Below are positions 1 through 5,438 of a DNA stretch of 5,737 nt, piece by piece; within the stretch, counting starts at the first letter, position 1; each line of letters starts with the position of its first letter. This DNA comes from Nitrospiria bacterium (GTDB taxonomy: Bacteria; Nitrospirota; CAKKRA01; 9FT-COMBO-42-15). Where the stretch lies: contig CAKKST010000384.1 in the NCBI GenBank assembly GCA_919903585.1, forward strand, positions 1-5,737. The letters are read 5' to 3'. The notes under the pieces are model-generated. The model had not been told where the DNA came from. It made no database searches and was given only the letters and a program-made list of their open reading frames with translations. The position numbers and the translations under genes are program-made.

Positions 1-587
1 CGTACAGTGAGGCCAATCTGATTTCTACTATTACTGGTTTGTTCACTATGAATTCCTGATACTGAGGGTACTGCTTCTTGTTTTGCAGGCACTGCCTTTT
101 GTTTTGTTTTCTTTGTTGTTTTCTTAGTTTCCCCTACTTTTTTTGGTTTATGTTCAGGCAATTCAGTGTGTCCTGACAAACCTGCAAGTGCTTTAAATGT
201 ATTAGCCTGTCTCTTGCCTACTAGTAAACTTGACTGATCTGTCTGCCTAAAAAAAGTAATAAGAGAATCCATATCCAATAACCATGCGTCTTTATGCAGT
301 GAAAAGAGTTCTGTGTAAGCTTTTTCAATAATACCAGAGAATTCTTTTTGGAATGTATTGTTGTCATGCGATGAAAAAATCTTACCGGCTTTATCGGTTT
401 TCTTACCATCCTCATCAATAATGCCAAGAAAACGAAGAGTGTTTATGACATAACTTTCGTTCTTTTTTGCGTATCCGAGTTTTTTTAATGTATCTGCATT
501 GACGGTCGCAGGAAAAGACTTCCTTATATGATTGATTACTTGTATGAGTGGACCATTACTTGTAACGTATGGATGTTTACCTGCCAT
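1..587 (-). CDS. DUF5343-family protein, 5' part (gene runs off left edge)
   Basis: Partial gene read leftward from an ATG at 587; 195 complete codons are visible with no stop. The start follows AAGGAGG (593-599) with a 5-nt spacer, and the first residues are MAGKHPYVTSNGPLIQ. Residues about 1-140 fit my memory of the DUF5343 family: a PYVTS/GPL opening, a KSFPATVNADTLKKLG helix, NESYVINTLRFLGIIDEDG (a likely winged-helix core), then ITFFRQTDQSS, VGKRQA and FKALAGLSG. Residues about 144-178 are a Lys/Pro/Gln-rich low-complexity linker. The last visible residues, IGLTV, could begin a short C-terminal strand region. No membrane segment or catalytic motif is visible. The family has no established function that I know of; the fold suggests a nucleic-acid-binding or regulatory role, which is inference. 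The gene is AT-richer than the operon to its right, so it may be accessory DNA. The family call is from memory, not a search. Confidence 0.8.
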   Translation of the reverse strand, partial: MAGKHPYVTSNGPLIQVINHIRKSFPATVNADTLKKLGYAKKNESYVINTLRFLGIIDEDGKKTDKAGKIFSSHDNNTFQKEFSGIIEKAYTELFSLHKDAWLLDMDSLITFFRQTDQSSLLVGKRQANTFKALAGLSGHTELPEHKPKKVGETKKTTKKTKQKAVPAKQEAVPSVSGIHSEQTSNSRNQIGLTV

Positions 588-651
588 GTTGCCCTCCTTG
601 TTTTTTAAAACCCAGCACTCTTTTTTATACTACTGTAACAAATATGATTGA

Positions 652-680
652 ATATTAAAATGAAAAGGGTATTTTGTCAA
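652..680 (-). promoter_or_regulatory. sigma70-type promoter for the DUF5343 gene
   Basis: On the - strand a perfect -35 TTGACA (680-675) is followed by a 17-nt spacer and a -10 TAATAT (657-652). This would start transcription near 645 and leave a leader of about 58 nt before the ATG at 587. The -35 box lies inside the left arm of the inverted repeat at 673-705, so a repressor bound there could block it. This is a motif match only. Confidence 0.6.
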
Positions 681-705
681 GGTCTTCTGTGGCTTGATTG
701 ACAAA
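673..705. repeat. 8-bp perfect inverted repeat in the divergent intergenic region
   Basis: TTTGTCAA (673-680) and TTGACAAA (698-705) are exact reverse complements separated by 17 nt. The arm centres are 25 bp apart, roughly two and a half helical turns. The left arm contains the -35 box of the leftward promoter, and the right arm ends 27 bp before the -35 of the rightward promoter. Nothing terminator-like (no T-run after the arm) is present, so an operator or chance are the options. Confidence 0.45.
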
Positions 706-732
706 GGCAGATAAAAATAACACAAAAATTTC

Positions 733-761
733 TTTACAATGAATTATCAAAATTGTATTAT
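733..761 (+). promoter_or_regulatory. sigma70-type promoter of the pyrF operon
   Basis: -35 TTTACA (733-738), a 17-nt spacer and -10 TATTAT (756-761); each box matches consensus at 5 of 6 positions. The predicted start near 768 gives a short leader of about 23 nt before the pyrF ATG. That leaves no room for an attenuator or PyrR-type leader, so any pyrimidine control would have to act at initiation. Confidence 0.6.
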
Positions 762-790
762 TATCCCACTTATTGATTAGACGGGGATAG

Positions 791-1513
791 ATGATACCAG
801 CAAGAGAAAGACTGATTGTTGCCCTTGATGTGGATTCAGAAAAAGAAGCGGAACGGCTTCTGGACGCATTAAAAGGGGCCATACAAATCTTTAAGATAGG
901 CAGCCAACCCTTTACTGCCTTTGGGCCTAAGATTGTTGACCTTGTGCATAAAAAAGGCTGCAAGGTCTTTCTTGATTTAAAATATCACGATACACCTGAT
1001 ACAGTTGCCCGTGCTGCAAGAGAGGCGACAAGGCTCGGGGTTTTTATGTTTAATGTCCATTCGTTAGGCGGTATGGAGATGATGAAGAAATGCCTTGAGG
1101 CATCATCTGAGACAGCGGAGAAGGAAGGGTTGCAGAGGCCGAAGATACTTGCTGTAACACTCCTTACAAGCATTACACCAGAGATACTTCAGAATGAGAT
1201 AGGTATTAAGGGTAAGGGTGTGGAGGATGAGGTAAGGCGTCTTGCTGCATTGGCTGCTGAGGCGCATCTTGACGGCGTTGTCTCATCGCCTCAGGAGATA
1301 AGGGTTATAAGGGAGGCCAGAGGCAAGGGGTTTCTGATTGTAACACCGGGAGTAAGACCTGCAGGGTCGCAAATGGATGACCAGAAAAGAATCTCAGCGC
1401 CAAAAGAGGCAATAAAGGCAGGCGCTGATTATATTGTTGTCGGCAGGCCGATTATAATGGCAAAGGACCCGGCAAAGGCGGCAGAGGAGATAATAAAGGA
1501 GATGGAGGGTTAA
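791..1513 (+). CDS. pyrF: Orotidine 5'-phosphate decarboxylase
   Basis: Cytosolic enzyme that decarboxylates OMP to UMP, the last step of de novo pyrimidine synthesis. The 240 residues match the usual bacterial length. Family motifs appear in order: LIVALDVDS near the start (Asp13), FKIGSQPF (Lys35), the catalytic DxKxxD signature at 62-67 (Asp62, Lys64, Asp67), NVHSLGG (88-94), VTLLTS (122-127), TPGVRP (185-190) and the phosphate-gripping GADYIVVGRPI (211-221, Arg219). This is the group-1 barrel form. The ATG at 791 is chosen because MIPARERLIVALDV matches the expected N-terminus; its ribosome site is weak (GGGGA, 783-787, 3-nt spacer). It is first in the operon, and its last codons carry the ribosome site for pyrE, so the two are probably translationally coupled. 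All catalytic residues are present. Confidence 0.97.
   Translation: MIPARERLIVALDVDSEKEAERLLDALKGAIQIFKIGSQPFTAFGPKIVDLVHKKGCKVFLDLKYHDTPDTVARAAREATRLGVFMFNVHSLGGMEMMKKCLEASSETAEKEGLQRPKILAVTLLTSITPEILQNEIGIKGKGVEDEVRRLAALAAEAHLDGVVSSPQEIRVIREARGKGFLIVTPGVRPAGSQMDDQKRISAPKEAIKAGADYIVVGRPIIMAKDPAKAAEEIIKEMEG
1504..1509 (+). promoter_or_regulatory. Shine-Dalgarno site that fixes the TTG start of pyrE
   Basis: GGAGGG lies inside the last codons of pyrF, 7 nt before TTG at 1517. The next in-frame ATG (1532) is 22 nt away from this site, too far to use it, so TTG is the better start. Confidence 0.7.
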
Positions 1514-1516
1514 CAC

Positions 1517-2089
1517 TTGACACATGATGAGATGCTAAATATCTACAAAAAAGCAGGCGCATTATTAGAGGGGCATTTTGAGTTGAGCTCGGGCCTGCAC
1601 AGTTCTGTATATTTGCAGTCCGCCCTTGTCCTCCAGCACCCTGAATATGCATCGCTGCTCTGCAGCCAGCTCGCAGAGGTCTTTAAGGACAGGAAGATAG
1701 AGGTTGTGATTGCCCCTGCATTGGGCGGCATTATTGTTGCCCATGAGGTGGCAAGGCATCTTGGTGTAAGGGCGATCTTTGCTGAAAGGGAAAAGGGGGC
1801 GCTGGCTTTAAGAAGGGGGTTCAGGATTGAAGAGGGAGAACGGGCGATTGTTGTTGAGGATGTTATAACAACAGGGGGTTCTGTTAAGGAAGCTATCGCT
1901 GTAGTTGAAAAGAATAAAGGTATGCTCGTCGGCGTTGGCTCGCTTATTGACAGAAGCGGCGGCACTGCTGAGATTGGCCATCCCTATCACTCCCTTCTTG
2001 TACTTAGTGAACCTGCCTTCAGGCCGCAGGAATGCCCCCTCTGTAAATCAGGCAAAAAGGCTGTAAAGCCAGGCAGCCGGAATCTATGA
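1517..2089 (+). CDS. pyrE: Orotate phosphoribosyltransferase, Thermus-type
   Basis: Cytosolic enzyme that transfers phosphoribose from PRPP to orotate, giving OMP, the substrate of the PyrF encoded just upstream. The 190-residue protein shows the FELSSGLHS substrate loop (21-29), the VIAPALGGIIVAHEVA helix-loop (64-79), a basic loop EREKGALALRRGF (90-102) and the type I PRTase PRPP motif VEDVITTGGS (113-122). The C-terminus CPLCKSGKKAVKPGSR (173-188) has a CxxC pair. A Cys-containing KPGSR tail is typical of the Thermus-type PyrE branch rather than the enterobacterial one (from memory). Translation starts at TTG behind a good ribosome site, 3 nt after the pyrF stop. No catalytic element is missing. 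CxxC could be structural or metal-binding; that cannot be told from one sequence. Confidence 0.96.
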   Translation: MTHDEMLNIYKKAGALLEGHFELSSGLHSSVYLQSALVLQHPEYASLLCSQLAEVFKDRKIEVVIAPALGGIIVAHEVARHLGVRAIFAEREKGALALRRGFRIEEGERAIVVEDVITTGGSVKEAIAVVEKNKGMLVGVGSLIDRSGGTAEIGHPYHSLLVLSEPAFRPQECPLCKSGKKAVKPGSRNL

Positions 2090-2092
2090 GGT
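2088..2092 (+). promoter_or_regulatory. Shine-Dalgarno site for the TTG start of the chorismate-binding synthase
   Basis: GAGGT overlaps the TGA stop of pyrE and ends 6 nt before TTG at 2099. No ATG lies nearby in this frame, and residues from about 20 onward already align with the family, so TTG is the most credible start. The overlap with the upstream stop suggests coupled translation. Confidence 0.6.
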
Positions 2093-2098
2093 AATAAC

Positions 2099-3583
2099 TT
2101 GCCTGCAACAATTACTAAAGAACAGGGCACATTAAAAAAAGTAAAACCCGTCTTCAAGGAATTTCCAATTGGGGACCATACGCCCCTCTCTGTCTATGAA
2201 AAGGTCAAGAAGGGGAAGCACTCATTTCTTCTTGAGAGCATCAATGGCACAGAGGCCACAGCACGTTACTCATTTATCGGCACGGATCCGTTTATAATAT
2301 TTAAATCCAGAGGCGAGGATATTGAGCTTACATACGAGGGAAAGAGGCTTATTACACGAAGGGACCCGTTAACAAAGATCAGGGAGCTGATAAATAATTT
2401 CAGGATGGAAAGGATAAATGAGCTGCCGCCATTCTTTAGCGGCGCCGTTGGATTCTTCAGCTATGACCTTGTCCATTCATTTGAAAACCTCCCTGCAAAG
2501 GCAAAAAAGGGTATGGATGTGCCTGATATCTATCTTATACTCACAGACAATGTTATTGCCTTTGACCATGTTAAGGGAACAATAGCAGTAATCATGGTTC
2601 CCGGCGCAAGGCATATCGGTTTTGGATACAATACGCTTACAGCAGGCCTTCTGCGCGACTGCAAACAGGATGCAGAAAAGAGGGTTGAGGAGATTATAGG
2701 GTTGATAAACAGCCCGCCTGTTGCTGAAAAATCCACTGTTGCGAAAAAAAGGAAAAAGATAACCCCTGCATCAAACATGACAAAGGAAGAATATATGTCA
2801 ATGGTGAAAAGGTGCAAGGAATACATTGCTGCAGGCGACATATATCAGGCGAATCTCTCACAGCGGCTTACAGCAGATATCGGCGATATAAAGCCGATAG
2901 ACCTGTACAGGGCATTAAGGGAGATAAATCCCTCGCCCTTCTCTGCCCTTCTTGAGTTTGGGGATATAGCGCTGGTGAGCTCATCCCCTGAGAGGCTGAT
3001 TAAGTTAGACGGTGATAATGTGGAGACAAGGCCGATGGCAGGGACAAGGCCGAGGGGAAAGACAGAATTAGAAGACAGGCAGATGCACGGTGAGCTTATT
3101 GCAAATGAAAAAGAGCGGGCAGAGCACATAATGCTTATAGACCTTGAAAGAAATGACATTGGCAGGGTGTGTGAATACGGGAGCGTGCAGGTGGATGAAT
3201 TCATGACCCTTGAAGACTACTCACATGTAATACATATCGTATCAAATATAAAAGGAAAGCTGAGAAAGGATATGGACTGCCTTGATTTAATCAAGGCCGT
3301 CTTTCCCGGCGGGACGATTACAGGCGTGCCAAAGATCAGGTGCATGGAGATAATAGACGAACTTGAACCTGTTGCGCGGGGGCCGTATACAGGCTCTATA
3401 GGCTATATCAGCCTTGCCGGCAATATGGATTTAAATATCATAATCAGGACATTTATAATAAAAGACGGCCGGGCGCATGTTCAGGTCGGGGCAGGGATAG
3501 TTGCAGACTCTGACCCTGAAAGGGAATACTACGAGACCCTGCACAAGGCAGAGGCGCTCTTAAAGGTATTGGAAAGGATTTAG
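2099..3583 (+). CDS. pabB: Chorismate-binding synthase component I (aminodeoxychorismate synthase PabB, or anthranilate synthase TrpE)
   Basis: Family enzyme that aminates chorismate with ammonia from a glutaminase partner, toward p-aminobenzoate (PabB) or anthranilate (TrpE). The 494 residues have an N-terminal domain with LLES (44-47) and RYSFIG (56-61), a variable Lys-rich linker (about 206-222) and the chorismate-binding domain. PabB-like motifs are GDIYQANLSQR (246-256), FPGGTITGVPK (402-412) and ARGPYTGSIGYIS (426-438). TrpE normally has FPAGT-SGAPK or MGTLSGAPK, and GG/GA-VGY, at the latter two. TrpE-like features are PMAGT (312-316), where classical PabB has PIKGT with an active-site lysine, plus the LLES element and the length. 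IDLERNDIGRV (347-357) and GAGIVADSDP (464-473) are shared. I lean to PabB because most of the C-terminal motifs fit it, but TrpE is a real alternative. No glutaminase gene is adjacent. It sits 9 nt after pyrE and 7 nt before mtnA. Confidence 0.85.
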   Translation: MPATITKEQGTLKKVKPVFKEFPIGDHTPLSVYEKVKKGKHSFLLESINGTEATARYSFIGTDPFIIFKSRGEDIELTYEGKRLITRRDPLTKIRELINNFRMERINELPPFFSGAVGFFSYDLVHSFENLPAKAKKGMDVPDIYLILTDNVIAFDHVKGTIAVIMVPGARHIGFGYNTLTAGLLRDCKQDAEKRVEEIIGLINSPPVAEKSTVAKKRKKITPASNMTKEEYMSMVKRCKEYIAAGDIYQANLSQRLTADIGDIKPIDLYRALREINPSPFSALLEFGDIALVSSSPERLIKLDGDNVETRPMAGTRPRGKTELEDRQMHGELIANEKERAEHIMLIDLERNDIGRVCEYGSVQVDEFMTLEDYSHVIHIVSNIKGKLRKDMDCLDLIKAVFPGGTITGVPKIRCMEIIDELEPVARGPYTGSIGYISLAGNMDLNIIIRTFIIKDGRAHVQVGAGIVADSDPEREYYETLHKAEALLKVLERI

Positions 3584-3590
3584 GTGTAAA

Positions 3591-4652
3591 ATGATACCAA
3601 CAATTGAATGGAAAAACGGAATCGTCAAAATGCTTGACCAGACAAAGCTCCCCATTGAGGTTGTGTATGTGGACTGCAAGGATTATCAGACTGTTGCAAA
3701 GGGGATAAAAGAATTGTGGGTGCGCGGCGCGCCTGCAATAGGGATTGCTGCTGCCATGGGTGTTGCCCTCGGTGCGCAGAGGATAAAGGCAAAGAACTTT
3801 GATGCCTTTTATGAAGAGCTGATGCCTGTCTGCGACCACCTTGCCGCAACAAGGCCCACTGCTGTGAATCTTTTCTGGGCAATTGAGAGGATGAAGAACC
3901 TCGTTAAGAATAACAGTGAAGAAGATATTGAAATGCTCAAGAAGATGCTTATAGATGAGGCAAACAGGATTCTTGAAGAAGATATTAAAGTGAATAAGGC
4001 AATGGGCAGATACGGCGCAGAATTTATCAGGGATGGGGATACCATCCTCACGCACTGCAATGCAGGCGCCCTTGCCACTGGCGGCTATGGCACAGCGCTC
4101 GGTGTCATCCGCGCTGCATGGGAGCAGGGGAAAAGGATAAAGGTCTTTGCAGATGAGACAAGGCCTGTATTGCAGGGCGCAAGGCTCACTGCATGGGAGC
4201 TGATGCAGGACAATATCCCTGTTACATTAATCACTGATAATATGGCAGGTTTTTTTATGAAAAAGGGGGTGATAGATATGGCTATTGTCGGCACAGACAG
4301 GACTGTTGCAAATGGCGATGTGGCAAATAAAATAGGAACCTACTCTGTTGCAGTCCTTTGCAGGGAGCATAATATACCCTTCTATGTTGCAGCGCCAATA
4401 TCAACGATTGATTTATCTATTCCATCAGGCGAGCTGATTCCTATTGAAGAGAGAAATCCGATGGAGGTGACGCATATATTCGGGAAGACCCGGATAGCGC
4501 CTGATAATGTGACAGTGGCAAACCCTGCCTTTGATGTTACGCCTGCAAGGTATATAACAGCGATTATCACGGAAAGGGGCGCCTTCAGGCCGAGGGATAT
4601 AAGGAAGCTTGGGGAAAAGGATGTAGATTTGGAAAAGGTAAGGATAAAATAA
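3591..4652 (+). CDS. mtnA: S-methyl-5-thioribose-1-phosphate isomerase
   Basis: Cytosolic enzyme that converts the aldose methylthioribose-1-phosphate to methylthioribulose-1-phosphate in the methionine salvage pathway; it belongs to the eIF2B-alpha-like fold. The 353 residues match the family length. Motifs in order: VRGAPAIGIAAA (44-55), RPTAVNLFWA (88-97), ILTHCNAGALATGGYGTALG (152-171) with the catalytic Cys156, ADETRPVLQGARLTAWEL (187-204), ITDNMAG (214-220) and VGTDRTVANGDVANKIGTY (233-251) with the general acid-base Asp236. These sit 4 residues before Cys160 and Asp240 of B. subtilis MtnA. The ATG follows AGGTG (3582-3586) and the N-terminus MIPTIEWKNGIVKMLDQ is typical. It is last in the operon, 7 nt after the synthase gene. 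No other mtn gene is in the window. In some bacteria MtnA also processes 5-deoxyribose phosphate, which cannot be judged here. Confidence 0.96.
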   Translation: MIPTIEWKNGIVKMLDQTKLPIEVVYVDCKDYQTVAKGIKELWVRGAPAIGIAAAMGVALGAQRIKAKNFDAFYEELMPVCDHLAATRPTAVNLFWAIERMKNLVKNNSEEDIEMLKKMLIDEANRILEEDIKVNKAMGRYGAEFIRDGDTILTHCNAGALATGGYGTALGVIRAAWEQGKRIKVFADETRPVLQGARLTAWELMQDNIPVTLITDNMAGFFMKKGVIDMAIVGTDRTVANGDVANKIGTYSVAVLCREHNIPFYVAAPISTIDLSIPSGELIPIEERNPMEVTHIFGKTRIAPDNVTVANPAFDVTPARYITAIITERGAFRPRDIRKLGEKDVDLEKVRIK

Positions 4653-4843
4653 TCTTCTTTCAGGTGAAGCCGGAAGGGCTATTTGATATTGAGCCTGACA
4701 TCATCATCAGGAGTTATGGTATAGTGCCTTTTAAAAATAAAGGTATAAAGGAGAGGGGAAGCACAGAGGCAATAGAGGGATGTTGCTATAGTCAGAGTGA
4801 CATCAAAAGGCAAGACCAGAGCCCTTCCCCTTGCTCGCCCTCA

Positions 4844-4858
4844 CCTGCTTGACGCAGG
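4844..4858 (+). repeat. Small inverted repeat over the -35 of the antitoxin-toxin promoter
   Basis: CCTGC (4844-4848) and GCAGG (4854-4858) flank a 5-nt loop that makes up most of the -35 box. It has no T-run, so it is a poor terminator. A small palindrome at this place could be an autoregulatory operator, as antitoxins often repress their own promoters. The arms are short enough to arise by chance. Confidence 0.3.
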
Positions 4859-4877
4859 CAGTAATTTGGGGTATAGT
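4849..4877 (+). promoter_or_regulatory. sigma70-type promoter of the antitoxin/PIN-toxin pair
   Basis: -35 TTGACG (4849-4854), exactly 17 nt, then -10 TATAGT (4872-4877); each box matches 5 of 6 consensus bases. The expected start near 4884 gives a leader of about 68 nt before the antitoxin ATG at 4952. This suggests the pair is transcribed independently of the mtnA operon. Confidence 0.6.
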
Positions 4878-4939
4878 CAGAAGAAAAGGATGTTGAGTAA
4901 AAATGGCTGCTCAACAGTTATTAGATAGAATTATTGTGC

Positions 4940-4945
4940 AGGAGG
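4940..4945 (+). promoter_or_regulatory. Shine-Dalgarno site that decides the antitoxin start
   Basis: AGGAGG is followed by two adjacent in-frame ATGs. The first (4949) is only 3 nt away and the second (4952) is 6 nt away, which is the better spacing. A TTG further upstream (4934) would place this site inside the coding region and is unlikely. Confidence 0.7.
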
Positions 4946-4951
4946 TGTATG

Positions 4952-5182
4952 ATGCTGGCAGTTAAAGGTGTTTATAAGGATGGAAAGGTAATTATAAAAG
5001 AGGAGATAAAAACCGACAAGCCGGTTAATGTTGTAGTTACTTTTTTGGATGAGGTAAAAGCACCGGAAAAGAAAAAAGTTAATATAAATAATTTTTCGTT
5101 TAAAATAGCCGAGGAACTGCTTGAAAGCTACAAAGGGTCATTAAGCGATGCGATTATAGAAGAGCGCAGGAGCGCTGTATGA
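4952..5182 (+). CDS. Antitoxin-like small protein paired with a PIN (VapC-like) toxin
   Basis: 76 residues, beginning MLAVKGVYKDGKVIIKEEI. The N-terminal half (about 1-35) looks like a small beta-rich module: the KGVYKDGKV hairpin followed by the strand VNVVVTFLDEV. After a charged linker (APEKKKVNINN), the C-terminal part FSFKIAEELLESYKGSLSDA and then IIEERR is a helical tail of the kind found on antitoxins of PIN-domain toxins, where it probably wraps the toxin. The frame ends in ATGA, with the toxin ATG overlapping its stop, the usual antitoxin-first arrangement. The gene appears intact, although the toxin behind it is broken, so it may now be an orphan or may neutralise a related toxin elsewhere. 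The alternative start at 4949 adds one Met. No exact family name is claimed; assignment rests on the tail motif and the neighbour. Confidence 0.75.
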   Translation: MLAVKGVYKDGKVIIKEEIKTDKPVNVVVTFLDEVKAPEKKKVNINNFSFKIAEELLESYKGSLSDAIIEERRSAV

Positions 5183-5398
5183 AGGCTTTTCTGGATACCT
5201 CTATGGATACTGCTGCAATCTGACATTGTCAAATTGGCTTCACATCTTTTGATGAAATATGGCGGCCGTGGGTTAAGGACACTTGACTCCCTGCAGTTAG
5301 CCGCCGCCTTGGCCTTAAAGGATGAGGAATGTGTTTTCCTTACCTCTGATAAGCTATTGCAGACCTTCTTAAGAAAAGAAAAACTTCATGTTTTATAA
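5179..5398 (+). pseudogene. Broken PIN-domain (VapC-like) toxin, middle deleted and frameshifted
   Basis: An ATG overlapping the antitoxin stop opens with MKAFLDTS, the standard start of PIN ribonuclease toxins with the first metal-binding Asp (Asp6). After codon 8 the frame wanders and stops at TGA 5221-5223. In the +1 frame, from about 5204, PIN text resumes: WILLQSDIVKLASHLL, then GLRTLDSLQLAAALALKD, VFLTSDKLL and KLHVL, ending at TAA 5396-5398. Only about 8 plus 64 residues remain of a typical 130-150, so roughly 70 central residues, including the conserved Glu, are gone. The two C-terminal aspartates (TLDS and TSDK) survive. Intact PIN toxins cut RNA in a Mg-dependent way; this one should be inactive. 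The junction lies within 5193-5210, where GGATAC occurs twice. An assembly error is possible but would have to remove about 210 bases. Confidence 0.85.
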
Positions 5399-5407
5399 AG
5401 ACACGGG

Positions 5408-5433
5408 AAATGGGACAACAGAGCCCATTTTTT
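5408..5433 (+). terminator. Rho-independent terminator after the toxin remnant
   Basis: AAATGGG (5408-5414) pairs with CCCATTT (5424-5430) across a 9-nt loop, followed directly by a run that gives six T in total (5428-5433). It lies 10 nt after the toxin stop, where a terminator for the antitoxin-toxin transcript is expected. The stem has only three G-C pairs, so efficiency may be moderate. Confidence 0.6.
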
Positions 5434-5438
5434 GTTGA

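Larger units (their letters stand above)
4653..4951 (+). other. Spacer after mtnA without a convincing gene
   Basis: About 300 bases. A GTG-started open frame (4664-4852, 62 codons) has no ribosome site, and its second half is low-complexity Ser/Pro/Gln text, so I do not call it. No good intrinsic terminator follows mtnA: a 4-bp AGCC/GGCT hairpin (4669-4680) lacks a T-run. The right half holds the promoter at 4849-4877 and a 20-codon upstream reading frame (4903-4965) overlapping the next gene's start. The 10-mer TATAGTCAGA occurs at 4787 and again at 4872. Confidence 0.5.

Noticed and set aside
698..726. Alternative pyrF promoter using the perfect TTGACA at 698-703
   Set aside because: At 16-18 nt spacing the -10 candidates (acacaa, cacaaa, acaaaa) are poor; TTTACA-17-TATTAT at 733-761 is far better.
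655..963. 102-codon - strand open frame overlapping the pyrF start
   Set aside because: It lies opposite the well-supported pyrF coding region and the promoter region, and has no recognisable domain; it is a shadow.
1543..1965. 140-codon - strand open frame inside pyrE
   Set aside because: Antisense to the conserved PRPP-binding coding sequence; Ser/Pro/Thr-rich composition typical of a shadow frame.
3453..4055. 200-codon - strand open frame across the synthase/mtnA boundary
   Set aside because: Although long, it is antisense to two clearly recognised genes, is rich in Cys/His/Pro as antisense frames often are, and has no domain I know.
4669..4680. Terminator after mtnA from AGCC/GGCT
   Set aside because: Stem of only 4 bp and no T-run following.
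4664..4852. GTG-started 62-codon open frame after mtnA
   Set aside because: No ribosome site before the GTG, a low-complexity Ser/Pro/Gln second half, and no family recognised. The first half (PEGLFDIEPDIIIRSYG) is mildly protein-like but not enough to call.
4787..4881. Repeat pair TATAGTCAGA (4787 and 4872) as a repeat array or tandem promoter
   Set aside because: Only 10 bases, only two copies, and the first copy lacks a -35 at suitable spacing; probably chance.
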